Source: Amycolatopsis azurea DSM 43854
Lineage (GTDB): Bacteria; Actinomycetota; Actinomycetes; Mycobacteriales; Pseudonocardiaceae
DNA: 64,000 nt
Reading direction: 5' to 3'
Assembly: GCF_001995215.1 (NCBI RefSeq)
Contig: NZ_MUXN01000013.1
Coordinates: forward strand, 124,001 to 188,000
The position numbers were made by a program, and so were the translations under genes. This document shows positions 8,421-19,427 of the stretch, piece by piece. Every line of letters begins with the position of its first letter. Position 1 is the stretch's first letter. The notes beneath the pieces are model-generated. The model searched no databases. It was not told where the DNA came from and worked only from the letters and a program-made list of their open reading frames with translations.

Positions 8421-8457
8421 GAGTCGCAGGCGATCATGATAACCGCCCGCGGGAAAC

Positions 8458-8646
8458 TCAGTTGTTGCGGGACGCGTCCGCGGCCTTGGTCGGCGCGCTT
8501 CCGTTGGTGGAAACGGAGCCGAGCGGGCGCTCGGTCGGCGCGGTGGCCTCACGCCAGAGGTCGGCCTCAGCCTTGGCGGCCTTGTTGCGCTTGACCACGA
8601 ACAGCACGCCGCCCGCGATGACCGCGAGTGCCAACAGCTTCTTCAT
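8458..8646 (-). CDS. DLW-39 family protein
   Basis: 62 residues: MKK start, one N-terminal hydrophobic helix (LLALAVIAGGVLFVVKR), then a charged region with the conserved A-D-L-W-R/E motif (AEADLWREAT) that names the family, and a disordered tail. This small membrane-anchored family occurs next to gyrA and tRNA-Ile/Ala in actinobacteria; its function is unknown. The length is normal for the family. Confidence 0.88.
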   Translation of the reverse strand: MKKLLALAVIAGGVLFVVKRNKAAKAEADLWREATAPTERPLGSVSTNGSAPTKAADASRNN

Positions 8647-8704
8647 CAGAAGCCCCCTCTTCCTGCCGAGTTGCTCCGCTTACCCACCGATGCTACTGCA
8701 CCAC

Positions 8705-8718
8705 GTTCCACGTGGAAC
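8705..8718. promoter_or_regulatory. parS-like palindrome (two symmetric mismatches)
   Basis: GTTCCACGTGGAAC differs from the parS consensus GTTTCACGTGAAAC at one symmetric position in each half. It is intergenic between DLW-39 and tRNA-Ile, about 16 kb from the perfect parS pair. It may be a weak ParB site or an unrelated palindrome. Confidence 0.4.
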
Positions 8719-8835
8719 CAATCCCCCACGGCAATGCTCCGCAACCCGCAACGGCCACGCGCCCCAACACCCGGGGGGTCCAGGGGGGCGGAGCCCTCCC
8801 TGGCGGGGGTCTGGGGGTTCGACCCCCAGAAACGA

Positions 8836-8889
8836 AAAACACCCGATCGAGGTTTGCGTTGTCCGCAAACACGACCGGGCGAATCGGGT
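8836..8889 (-). terminator. Intrinsic terminator downstream of tRNA-Ile
   Basis: On the minus strand the tRNA end runs into an outer stem (ACCCGAT/ATCGGGT) enclosing a perfect GTTTGCG-TTGTC-CGCAAAC hairpin, followed by TGTTTTT. A second perfect stem-loop, CTGGGGGT-TCG-ACCCCCAG, lies just beyond at 8811-8829. Confidence 0.75.
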
Positions 8890-8962
8890 GGGCCCACCAG
8901 GACTTGAACCTGGGACCTCTTCGTTATCAGCGAAGCGCTCTAACCGCCTGAGCTATGGGCCC
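8889..8962 (-). tRNA. tRNA-Ile (GAT anticodon)
   Basis: 74 nt with a 7-bp acceptor stem (GGGCCCA/TGGGCCC), D-arm GCTC...GAGC, anticodon loop CTGATAA giving anticodon GAT, and T-loop TTCAAGT between CCAGG and CCTGG. It is on the same strand as gyrA and tRNA-Ala. Confidence 0.97.
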
Positions 8963-9009
8963 GAACGAGGAGAAGATTACAGGACGCCTCGCGGCGTCCT
9001 GCAACCGGG

Positions 9010-9696
9010 TCACTCTCGTTCGGAAAGGGTTACTTCGAGGCCTCCGGCGAGGTCGGCGGAGACGTTGTAGATGAACGCGCTGACGGTGGCGAGCGCCGAG
9101 ATCAGCACGATGTTGATGGCGCCGAGGATGGCCGCGATCCCGAAGACTCGGCCGGCGCTGATCAGCGGGTCGGCCGGCGCGTCGGCCCCTTCTCCGCCGA
9201 CGAGCGACGAATAGGTCCCGTTGAGTTTGTCCCAGACGCCCATGCCGTCGAGGACGGTGTAGAGGACGCCGACGGCGACGAGCCACACGAAGAACAGTGC
9301 GACGCCGAGGACGAGGGACAGTTTCAGCACCGACCAGGGGTCGAAGCGTTTGATCTGCAGGCTGGCGCGACGCGGTCCGCGGCCGGGGCGGCGGAGCGCG
9401 GTGGGGGCGGCGCGGGTGCGGGAGGCGGACGGGACAGCGGAGGGGGCGGGTTCGCCCTCTCCGCTGTCGCCGAAGAGCCTTCTCGCGGCGGTGCCGCTGA
9501 CCCCGTGATAGTCGGTCACTGTTGTCGCGTCCTGCTTCGGTTCCGAGTGGGCCACGTCTTCGGTGGCGACCGAAGACACCGAGACCGTCTGCTCACTGGA
9601 GCCTTCGGGTTCCCCGGCACCGCTGTCACGCTGCCAAGGCGGGGTCGACGAACCCGCCTTCGCGCCGCCTGCTTCGGGCTTCTCGGATGGTGTCAC
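9010..9696 (-). CDS. DUF3566 domain transmembrane protein
   Basis: 228 residues. The first ~115 are polar, Ser/Glu/Gly-rich and likely cytoplasmic and disordered. The DUF3566 domain follows with two membrane helices (VLKLSLVLGVALFFVWLVAVG and AAILGAINIVLISALATVSAF) separated by an extracytoplasmic loop. The C-terminus has the family N-x-S/A-A-D-L-A-GG-[LI]-E-V-T-L motif. The gene lies immediately downstream of gyrA, as Rv0007 does in M. tuberculosis. Function unknown; a link to cell-division or envelope proteins has been suggested for the family. Confidence 0.9.
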   Translation of the reverse strand: MTPSEKPEAGGAKAGSSTPPWQRDSGAGEPEGSSEQTVSVSSVATEDVAHSEPKQDATTVTDYHGVSGTAARRLFGDSGEGEPAPSAVPSASRTRAAPTALRRPGRGPRRASLQIKRFDPWSVLKLSLVLGVALFFVWLVAVGVLYTVLDGMGVWDKLNGTYSSLVGGEGADAPADPLISAGRVFGIAAILGAINIVLISALATVSAFIYNVSADLAGGLEVTLSERE

Positions 9697-9732
9697 GAGG
9701 TGTCAGTCCTTACCCAGTACGTGGGGCGTCGT

Positions 9733-12258
<2,526 letters not shown>

Positions 12259-12309
12259 GAGGTCCTTCTCGTGGGAGCAGTCCTAAAGGGACAAAAGAGC
12301 GGGACGTCG

Positions 12310-14277
12310 CTAGACGTCGAGGAAGCGCACGTCCTTGGCGTTGCGCGTGATGAAGGAGCGGCGCGCCTCGACGTCCTCGCCCATCAGGACGGAGAACAGG
12401 TCGTCGGCCTGCGCGGCGTCGTCCAGGGTGACCTGGCCGAGCAGCCGGTTCGCCGGGTCCATCGTGGTCTCCCACAGCTCTTCGGCGTTCATCTCGCCGA
12501 GACCCTTGTAGCGCTGGATCGCGTCGTCCTTGGGCAGCTTCCGGCCGGCCTCGACACCCGCCTGGATGACGGCGTCGCGCTCGCGGTCGGAGTACGCGTA
12601 CTCCGGCTCCTGCCGCGGCCACTTGATCTTGTACAGCGGCGGCCGCGAGAGGAACACGTGGCCGTGCTCGATCAGCGGGGTCATGAAGCGGAACAGCAGG
12701 GTGAGCAGCAGCGTGGTGATGTGCTGGCCGTCGACGTCGGCGTCGGCCATCAGCACGATCTTGTGGTAGCGCAGCTTCTCGAGGTCGAACTCGTCGTGGA
12801 TGCCGGTGCCGAGCGCGGTGATCAGCGACTGGACCTCGGTGTTCTTGAGGACGCGGTCGATACGGGCCTTCTCGACGTTGATGATCTTGCCCCGGATCGG
12901 CAGGATCGCCTGGTACATCGAGTCGCGGCCTTCCTTGGCCGAACCGCCCGCCGAGTCACCCTCGACGATGTAGAGCTCGCATTCCGACGGGTTGGTCGAG
13001 CGGCAGTCCTTGAGCTTGCCGGGCAGCCCGCCGATCTCCAGCGCGCCCTTGCGGCGGACCAGGTCGCGCGCCTTGCGGGCGGCCATCCGCGCGTGTGCCG
13101 AGGAGATCGACTTGTTGATGATCGTCTTCGACTCGGTGGGGTTGCGCTCGAACCAGTCGGCCAGCCACTCGTTCGACGTCTGCTGCACGAACGTCTTGGC
13201 CTCGCTGTTGCCCAGCTTGGTCTTGGTCTGGCCTTCGAACTGCGGCTCGGACAGCTTGATCGAGACGATCGCGGCGAGACCCTCGCGCACGTCGTCACCG
13301 GTCAGGTTGGCGTCCTTCTCCTTGAGCAGCTTCTTGTCGCGCGCGTACGCGTTGACGACGCGGGTGAGCGCGGCGCGGAAGCCCTCTTCGTGCGTGCCGC
13401 CCTCGTGCGTGTTGATCGTGTTGGCGAAGGTGTACACCGACGGCGTGAAGCCGTTGTTCCACTGCATGGCGACCTCGACCTCGAGGCCGGTGCCCTTGGC
13501 CTCGAAGGAGATCACGTTGGGGTGGATCGGGTCCTTGCTGCCGTTGATGTGCTTGACGAAGTCTTCGAGACCGCCCGGGTAGCAGTAGGTCTTTTCCTTG
13601 ACCCTCGCCGCCTGGCCGGAAGCGTCCTCTTCGGTCTCTTCGTCGGCGACGCGCTCGTCGCGCAGCGAAAGGGTCAGGCCCTTGTTGAGGAAGGCCATCT
13701 CCTGGAGACGACGGGAAATCGTCTCGAAGTTGTACGTCGTGGTCTCGAAGATGCTGCCGTCGGCCCAGAAGGTGATGACGGTTCCGGTGTCCTCGGCCGG
13801 GCCGAGGTCCTGCAGTTCACCGGGGATCTGGTCGATGTACTCCTGGCGCCAGCTGTGCCCGCCGCGTTTGACCTCGGCGATCAGCTTGGTCGAGAGCGCG
13901 TTCACCACGGAGACACCGACGCCGTGCAGACCGCCGGAGACCGCGTACGAGTCGCTGTCGAACTTGCCGCCCGCGTGGAGCACGGTGAGCACGACTTCGA
14001 GGGTCGGCTTCTGCTCCTTGGGGTGGATGTCGACCGGGATACCGCGACCGTCGTCGACGACGCGCACCCCGCCGTCGGCCAGCAGGGTAACCTCGACCTT
14101 GGTGGCGTAACCGGCCATCGCCTCGTCGACGGAGTTGTCGACCACCTCTTGGACGAGGTGGTGGAGGCCGCGTTCACCGGTGGAACCGATGTACATGCCG
14201 GGACGCTTGCGGACGGCTTCGAGACCTTCGAGCACCGTGATCGACGACGCGTTGTACTCGCTCTTGTTCTCGGTCAC
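12310..14277 (-). CDS. gyrB: DNA gyrase subunit B
   Basis: 655 residues from GTG 14277, chosen because GAGGAG precedes it by about 10 nt and homologues begin at T-E-N-K. An in-frame ATG at 14352 would add 25 residues without a good ribosome-binding site. GHKL ATPase motifs: E/N in VDNSVDEA, DDGRGIP, GGLHGVG. The TOPRIM domain has EGDSAGGSAKEGRD and DADVDGQHI. It supplies ATP hydrolysis and metal-dependent cleavage to gyrase. It is upstream of gyrA in the same direction. Confidence 0.98.
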   Translation of the reverse strand: MTENKSEYNASSITVLEGLEAVRKRPGMYIGSTGERGLHHLVQEVVDNSVDEAMAGYATKVEVTLLADGGVRVVDDGRGIPVDIHPKEQKPTLEVVLTVLHAGGKFDSDSYAVSGGLHGVGVSVVNALSTKLIAEVKRGGHSWRQEYIDQIPGELQDLGPAEDTGTVITFWADGSIFETTTYNFETISRRLQEMAFLNKGLTLSLRDERVADEETEEDASGQAARVKEKTYCYPGGLEDFVKHINGSKDPIHPNVISFEAKGTGLEVEVAMQWNNGFTPSVYTFANTINTHEGGTHEEGFRAALTRVVNAYARDKKLLKEKDANLTGDDVREGLAAIVSIKLSEPQFEGQTKTKLGNSEAKTFVQQTSNEWLADWFERNPTESKTIINKSISSAHARMAARKARDLVRRKGALEIGGLPGKLKDCRSTNPSECELYIVEGDSAGGSAKEGRDSMYQAILPIRGKIINVEKARIDRVLKNTEVQSLITALGTGIHDEFDLEKLRYHKIVLMADADVDGQHITTLLLTLLFRFMTPLIEHGHVFLSRPPLYKIKWPRQEPEYAYSDRERDAVIQAGVEAGRKLPKDDAIQRYKGLGEMNAEELWETTMDPANRLLGQVTLDDAAQADDLFSVLMGEDVEARRSFITRNAKDVRFLDV

Positions 14278-14496
14278 AGGCGTTGATTCTCCTCGTCTAC
14301 CCCGAGCGGAAGCTCGCTCGTCTCCAGTGTACTTGGCCGCGTCCGCAGACATGCGGCAAGGACACCCCTGATTTGCTCACAGGCGCGCTAATTCGTTCGA
14401 AGAAGAGTCTTGACTCATCCGAAGCACTCTGAGCGGCTTCTCGGGGCTTTGGCGGCACGGTCTCCGAAGCACAGGCGCGGCGAAGCGCAAGTCGGG

Positions 14497-15240
14497 TCAG
14501 CCGTACGTGTCACGCGGTCCACGCCCCGGGACGTGCCGCGGCCCTTTCCGCCAGCTGGGCGCCGTCGGCCCCTGTATCCGCATCTTCTTCACCACGCCGT
14601 GCCCGACGCCTTTCGCGATCTTCGCCAGCAGCTGGCTCTGAAGCAGGCGAAGCTGCGTCGCCCACGCCGTCGAGCTGGCGCGCACTGTCAGTTCGCCGTC
14701 CTTCAAAGCGACCGGCTGGGCATGTTCGGCGACCTCGTCACCCACGAGCCGGGCCCAGTGGCCGAAGACCTGACCGTTGGCCAGCCGCGTGTTCCAGCCG
14801 CGGTCCACCGCGATCCGGGAGGCGAGCCTGCCGAGCGGTTGCGGGTCACGGATGTCGGCGCCAGGTCCTGACCAGCGACGACGGCGCGAACTCTGGCCGT
14901 TCGCACCGGACCCTCCTCCGGTGATACGGCCACGACGCACACCTGGTTCAACTCCGCGGGCCTTCGCTTTGGCTTTCGCGGCGTCCAGAGCGGCACGTGC
15001 GAGGTCACGACCGGTAGTCGGCTCGTTGCCTTCAGTGCCGGTTGGGCCGTTAGATACCGAGGGCCGTTCACTCTGCGTGTCGAACAAGGCTCCCTCACTC
15101 GGGTTACCGCCCGAGCGGGGGGTGTCAAGCCGCTTATCAGGCCCTTTGGTCACACGGGGCGATAACGCGTTCCCGGTGTTATCCACACTGTCCACAGGTT
15201 TGTCCCCAGATCGGTGGGCAACTGCTGTGGCGCCGATCAC
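14497..15240 (-). CDS. DUF721 / DciA-like protein
   Basis: 247 residues. The N-terminal ~140 residues are disordered and basic (KAKAKARGVEPGVRRGR). The DUF721 domain is at about 150-230, with the WARLVGDEVAEHAQPVAL and TAWATQLRLLQSQLL signatures. DciA-type members help load or activate the replicative helicase DnaB in bacteria lacking DnaC; the actinobacterial homologue sits between recF and gyrB as here (Rv0004 position). The start lies 21 bp after recF, so they form one transcript. Confidence 0.87.
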   Translation of the reverse strand: MIGATAVAHRSGDKPVDSVDNTGNALSPRVTKGPDKRLDTPRSGGNPSEGALFDTQSERPSVSNGPTGTEGNEPTTGRDLARAALDAAKAKAKARGVEPGVRRGRITGGGSGANGQSSRRRRWSGPGADIRDPQPLGRLASRIAVDRGWNTRLANGQVFGHWARLVGDEVAEHAQPVALKDGELTVRASSTAWATQLRLLQSQLLAKIAKGVGHGVVKKMRIQGPTAPSWRKGPRHVPGRGPRDTYG

Positions 15241-15261
15241 CCGGGGTGTCCGCCGCGCGGA

Positions 15262-16416
15262 TCACCCTCGGTTGATCTCACCATCCGCCACGAGGAATCG
15301 GTGCCCGGCCAGCTCGGCGGGTACGTCCTCGTCCACGGCGGCGGTCACCAGTACCTGCTCGGCACCGGCCGCCACCTCCGCCAGCCGGGCCCGGCGACGC
15401 CGGTCCAGCTCGGCGAACACATCATCCAGCAGAAGCACCGGTTCCCCGGCCTCGCCACGCAGGAGCTCGTAGCTTCCCAGACGCAACGCGAGGGCGAACG
15501 ACCAGGACTCCCCATGACTCGCGTAGCCCTTCGCCGGCGCTTCGCCGAGGATGAGATCGAGCTCGTCCCGATGCGGGCCGACCATGCTCACCCCGCGTTC
15601 CAGCTCCAGGTTCCGGGACCGTTTCAGCGCCTCGACCAGCACTTCCTTGAGTACGGCTTGGTCGGCGCGGGGACCGTCCGGGGTGCCGTAGCCCTCTGGC
15701 ATCGCTTCGCCCAGGCTCGACTTGTACGCGATCTTCGCCGGTCTCGAATCGGGCGCGACCCCCATGTACGCGGAGGCCGCGTACGGCGCGAGGTCCGCGA
15801 TGAGGTTCAGCCGAGCCGCCAGCAACGCGGCCCCCGCGACCGCCAGGTGGTCGTCCCAGACGTCGAGCGTCGACAACGCGTACGGGTCTTCACGTCCCGT
15901 ACGCCGCTTGCCCGCTGTCTTGAGCAGGGCGTTCCGCTGCTTCAGGACCTTCTCGTAGTCGGCGCGGACCCCGGCGTACCGGGGCGCGCGCAGCACGAGG
16001 AGTTCGTCCATGAACCGGCGGCGCTCCCCGGGATCCCCGCGCACGAGTGCCAGGTCCTCCGGGGAGAACAGCACCGTGCGCAGGATCCCGAGCACGTCAC
16101 GCGGCTTGCCGACCGCGCCGCGGTTGACCCGCGCGCGGTTCGCCCTGCCGGGGGTGATCTCCAGCTCGACCGTCAGTTCGCGGTCCTCGTTGACCACCGC
16201 GACCCTGATCAGCGCGCGTTCGCATCCGTGCCGCACCAACGGCGCGTCGGTCGCGACGCGATGCGAACCCAGGGTCGCGATGTAGCCGATCGCCTCCAGG
16301 AGGTTCGTCTTGCCGCGGCCGTTCTGTCCGACGAGGACGGTCGGGCCGGGTTCGAGCGCGAGATCGGCTTGTGGCCAGGACCGGAAGTCGGTGACCTGGA
16401 GATGTCTTAGGTACAA
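15262..16416 (-). CDS. recF: DNA replication and repair protein RecF
   Basis: 384 residues. The SMC-like ATPase has Walker A GQNGRGKTNLLEA (about 32-44), an ABC-type signature in SHGESWSFALALRLG and Walker B LLLDDVFAELD. RecF helps RecO and RecR load RecA onto gapped DNA. The position between dnaN/gnd and the DUF721 gene is the standard actinobacterial context. Full length. Confidence 0.97.
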   Translation of the reverse strand: MYLRHLQVTDFRSWPQADLALEPGPTVLVGQNGRGKTNLLEAIGYIATLGSHRVATDAPLVRHGCERALIRVAVVNEDRELTVELEITPGRANRARVNRGAVGKPRDVLGILRTVLFSPEDLALVRGDPGERRRFMDELLVLRAPRYAGVRADYEKVLKQRNALLKTAGKRRTGREDPYALSTLDVWDDHLAVAGAALLAARLNLIADLAPYAASAYMGVAPDSRPAKIAYKSSLGEAMPEGYGTPDGPRADQAVLKEVLVEALKRSRNLELERGVSMVGPHRDELDLILGEAPAKGYASHGESWSFALALRLGSYELLRGEAGEPVLLLDDVFAELDRRRRARLAEVAAGAEQVLVTAAVDEDVPAELAGHRFLVADGEINRG

Positions 16417-16442
16417 GCTGTCTGCCTAGTGGCCGGCCGTCG

Positions 16443-17330
16443 TCACTGGACCTTTTTCACGGCGTGGCCGCCGAACTGGTTGCGCAGCGCGGCGACGGCA
16501 CGCATGGCGGCGGAGTCCTCCTGGCGCGAGGCGAACCGCGCGAACAGCGCGGCCGAGATGACCGGCGCCGGGACCGCGTTGTTGATCGCCTCTTCGAGGG
16601 TCCACCGGCCTTCGCCGGAATCCTCGACGTAGCCCTCGAGGTCGTCCAGCTCCGGGTCCTCGTCGAGCGCGCGGACGAGCAGGTCGAGCAGCCACGAGCG
16701 GACGACCGTCCCACGCTGCCAGCCCTTGATCACCGCGGGCACGTTCTCGACGACCTTCGCGGCTTCGAGCAGCTCGAAGCCTTCGGCGAAGGCCTGCATC
16801 ATGCCGTACTCGATGCCGTTGTGGATCATTTTCGCGTAGTGACCGGAGCCCACGGCGCCGGCGTGCGAGAAGCCCTCTTCGCGCGGCCCCTCGGGGCGAA
16901 GCGCGTCGAAGATCGGCATGGCCTTCTCGACGTCCGAAGCCGCGCCGCCGACCATCAGGCCGTAGCCGTTGTCCTTGCCCCACACGCCACCGGAAACCCC
17001 GCAGTCGAGGTAACCGATCTGCTTCGCGGCGAGGAGGTCGCCGTTGATCTTGTCGTCGGTGTACTTCGAGTTGCCGCCGTCGATCACGAGGTCGCCCTCG
17101 GACAGCAGGTTGCCGAGCTCCGCGACGGTCTGCCGGGTGGGTTCACCGGCGGGCACCATGATCCAGACGATCCGGGGACCGTCCAGTTTGGACACCATGT
17201 CCTCGAGTGACGTGGAGTCGGTGACGTCCGGGTTGCGGTCGTAGCCGATCACCTCGTGACCGGCCGCACGCAGCCGCTCACGCATGTTGAACCCCATTTT
17301 GCCGAGGCCGATGAGTCCCAGCTGAGCCAT
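16443..17330 (-). CDS. gnd: 6-phosphogluconate dehydrogenase, decarboxylating (short NAD-type)
   Basis: 295 residues. Rossmann motif GLIGLGKMGFNM at the start; substrate loop GGNSKYTDD; catalytic Lys region GSGHYAKMIHNGIEYGMMQA. It converts 6-phosphogluconate to ribulose 5-phosphate and CO2. The 300-residue length places it in the short tetrameric YqeC/GntZ-like group rather than the 470-residue dimeric type. Insertion between dnaN and recF is common in actinomycetes. Confidence 0.93.
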   Translation of the reverse strand: MAQLGLIGLGKMGFNMRERLRAAGHEVIGYDRNPDVTDSTSLEDMVSKLDGPRIVWIMVPAGEPTRQTVAELGNLLSEGDLVIDGGNSKYTDDKINGDLLAAKQIGYLDCGVSGGVWGKDNGYGLMVGGAASDVEKAMPIFDALRPEGPREEGFSHAGAVGSGHYAKMIHNGIEYGMMQAFAEGFELLEAAKVVENVPAVIKGWQRGTVVRSWLLDLLVRALDEDPELDDLEGYVEDSGEGRWTLEEAINNAVPAPVISAALFARFASRQEDSAAMRAVAALRNQFGGHAVKKVQ

Positions 17331-17369
17331 GAAGATCCCCTTTGGTGCGAAAGAAAAATCGACGACCGG

Positions 17370-18503
17370 TCAGCCAGGGAGGCGGACCGGCATCAGCAGG
17401 TACAGGTAGCCGGGGACGACGTTGCCCTCTTCGTCGGCGGGCTTGATCAGCGCCGGCCGGTTCGGAGTGGTGAACGTCAGTTCCGCGCGGTTCGCGTTCA
17501 GCGCGCCGAGCCCGTCGACGAGGTAACCCGGGTTGAACGCGATGGTCACCGGCTCACCCTCGTAGTCGACCTGAAGCTCTTCTTCGGCCGAACCCTCGTC
17601 GTCGCCACCGGCGGAGAGCCGCAGCGAACCGTCCTTGAACTCCAGCCGCACCTGGGTGCCACGCTCGGCGACCAGCGAAACACGCTTGATCGACTCGGCG
17701 AGCGCGGAAACCTCGATGACCGCGCGCGACGTGTGCTGCGCGGGCAGCAGCTGCCGGTACGGCGGGAACTCCGCGTCGAGGAGCCGGGTCGTGGTGTAGC
17801 GGCCGGAACCGGAGAGACCGAGGAGGCCCTCACCGCTGGCGAGCGCGAGGCGGATCTTGGAACCGCTGGCGCCGAGCGTCTTCGCGGCTTCGGCGAGCGT
17901 GCGCGCCGGGACGAGCACGGCGGCGTCGGACAGGCCCTCGGCCGGCTCCCAGGTGAACTCGCGCATCGCGAGCCGGAACCGGTCGGTGGCGACCAGGGTC
18001 AGCGACGAGCCGGAGATCTCCAGCCGCATCCCGGTCAGCATCGGGAGGGTGTCGTCCTTGCCCGCGGCGACGACGACCTGGGTGACGGCCTGGCCGAAGG
18101 CGTCGCCGGTGAGCTCGCCCGCGAAGGCGGGCTGGGACGGGAGCTGCGGGTAGTCCTCGACCGGCATCGTCGGCAGGGAGAAGCGCGCGGAGCCGCAGGT
18201 GATGGTCGCGCGGGCGCCGTCGACGGAGATCTCGACCGGCTGCGCGGGCAGTGACTTGGTGATGTCGGCCAGCAGACGGCCGGAGACCAGGAGGCGGCCG
18301 CCGTCGGCGATGGTGGCCGGGACGCCGACGGTGGCGGAGACCTCGTAGTCGAATCCGGAGACGGTGAGTGCGTCACTCGTCCCGTCGGATCCCGCATCGA
18401 GCAGGACACCGCCCAGCACCGGGACCGGAGGCCGCGACGGGAGGCTTCTCGCCACCCACGCGACGGCGTCGGCCAGCCCGTCACGCTCGACGCGGATCTT
18501 CAT
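17370..18503 (-). CDS. dnaN: DNA polymerase III beta sliding clamp
   Basis: 377 residues with the three-domain clamp repeat. The N-terminus MKIRVERDGLADAVAWVARSLPSRP is typical, and the C-terminal peptide ...YLYLLMPVRLPG is the hallmark that lines the partner-binding cleft. The clamp tethers polymerase to DNA. It is transcribed away from oriC, with the origin directly upstream. Confidence 0.98.
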   Translation of the reverse strand: MKIRVERDGLADAVAWVARSLPSRPPVPVLGGVLLDAGSDGTSDALTVSGFDYEVSATVGVPATIADGGRLLVSGRLLADITKSLPAQPVEISVDGARATITCGSARFSLPTMPVEDYPQLPSQPAFAGELTGDAFGQAVTQVVVAAGKDDTLPMLTGMRLEISGSSLTLVATDRFRLAMREFTWEPAEGLSDAAVLVPARTLAEAAKTLGASGSKIRLALASGEGLLGLSGSGRYTTTRLLDAEFPPYRQLLPAQHTSRAVIEVSALAESIKRVSLVAERGTQVRLEFKDGSLRLSAGGDDEGSAEEELQVDYEGEPVTIAFNPGYLVDGLGALNANRAELTFTTPNRPALIKPADEEGNVVPGYLYLLMPVRLPG

Positions 18504-18756
18504 GCGCGCTTCCTTTCGACAGCCGAGCCCCTGACGGCTCGAAAGCTCAACGGGTCACCTCGGCCGGAGAGCGCGATGGCCAGGTGCCTCGCAGGTTCGT
18601 TCGGTCCGTGCGAGGACGCGAACGCACGTCGACACGCAGACCAGGTGCAGGGACCCACGTTAGGCCGTCCCGGGTGTCCGCGTCACCTCGGCCTCCCCTT
18701 GCTTTTGTCGACAAGACGACACGGCTCTCCGGCTGTCCCCAACTTCGTCCTTCGCC

Positions 18757-18810
18757 TGTTTTTGTTTTGTTCTCTTCTAGAGAAGAAGAAAAGACAGCAG
18801 TAGTAATAGG
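18757..18810. other. AT-rich tract, putative DNA unwinding element of oriC
   Basis: A run of T-rich then A-rich sequence (TTTTTGTTTTGTTCTC ... AGAAGAAGAAAAGACAG) centred on CTAG, in a region otherwise near 65-70% GC. It lies immediately dnaN-side of the DnaA box cluster. Its arms form only an imperfect hairpin. Confidence 0.6.
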
Positions 18811-18936
18811 TGTTGTGGATTGTGTGGACAAGGCTCGTTCGCGCAGGTCCGGGCACGTCGAAGCCTGTGGACTCCGGGTGTGTACGGACGGTGGACAGCT
18901 CGGGCCGTCGGTGGATGGTTTCGGGCCACGCTCGAT

Positions 18937-18977
18937 CTGTCCACAGTCATCCACAGTTGTCCCCACGGTTATCCCCA
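18937..18977 (+). promoter_or_regulatory. Tight cluster of four DnaA boxes
   Basis: Four nonamers in one orientation, spaced 10-12 bp start to start: CTGTCCACA, TCATCCACA, TTGTCCCCA, TTATCCCCA. This is close to one helical turn each, consistent with cooperative DnaA filament formation. Confidence 0.75.
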
Positions 18978-19375
18978 GTTGTGCGGCGATTTGTACCCAG
19001 GGGCTGTGGGCCCGGTTCGTGACCGGAATCGCTCGGGAGAGTGATCAGGGCGGCTCGCGTCACCCTTGTGCACAACATGTGGGCAACCTGGGGACAGCGT
19101 GTGGATCTTGGTGTGGAAATGCTGTGGATTGCCTGTGAGTGCGATGTGGACGGAAACCCGATCGCCGCTGGTCTTCCCGTCGCGGGAGTTGTGCACAAGA
19201 TACCCACAGCATGTGGATTCCCTTTGTACACAAGGGAAATTCAAAAGTGCGTGTACGCACGTTCCGCGTCTTCCGCACACGTACGTGGTCTCGGTCAGGT
19301 ACCCAGCCTTCGCGGCTCTAAGCGTCCTTCTGACCTATGTAGACGGCCGTGGGAGCCGGAAGAGGGCATGAAGAA

Positions 19376-19404
19376 GGGGCTCCCACCTGGACGGTGAGAG
19401 CCCC
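19376..19404 (-). terminator. Hairpin downstream of dnaA
   Basis: GGGGCTC-C-CACC loop GGTG-A-GAGCCCC forms a strong stem with one mismatch 24 bp after the dnaA stop on the minus strand. No long U-tract follows, so termination efficiency is uncertain. Confidence 0.6.
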
Positions 19405-19427
19405 TGAAGTCCTTGTGTGCTAAGGAA

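Larger units (their letters stand above)
18504..19427. other. Chromosomal replication origin oriC (dnaN-dnaA intergenic region)
   Basis: The 924-bp gene-free interval between divergently oriented positions of dnaN and the dnaA terminator. It contains more than ten DnaA-box-like nonamers: perfect TTGTCCACA (minus strand, 18823-18831); one-mismatch CTGTCCACA 18937-18945, TCATCCACA 18947-18955, TTGTCCCCA 18957-18965 and TTATCCCCA 18969-18977; palindromic TTGTGCACAA at 19066-19075 and 19189-19198; TTGTACACA at 19224-19232; and several weaker TGTGGAT-type elements. An AT-rich, T-then-A-rich tract at 18757-18810 is the best candidate for the unwinding element. No gene is supported here. Confidence 0.93.

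Noticed and set aside
8701..8890. G-rich stretch as an rRNA or ncRNA gene
   Set aside because: Explained by two hairpins, one being the tRNA-Ile terminator; no RNA family structure recognised.
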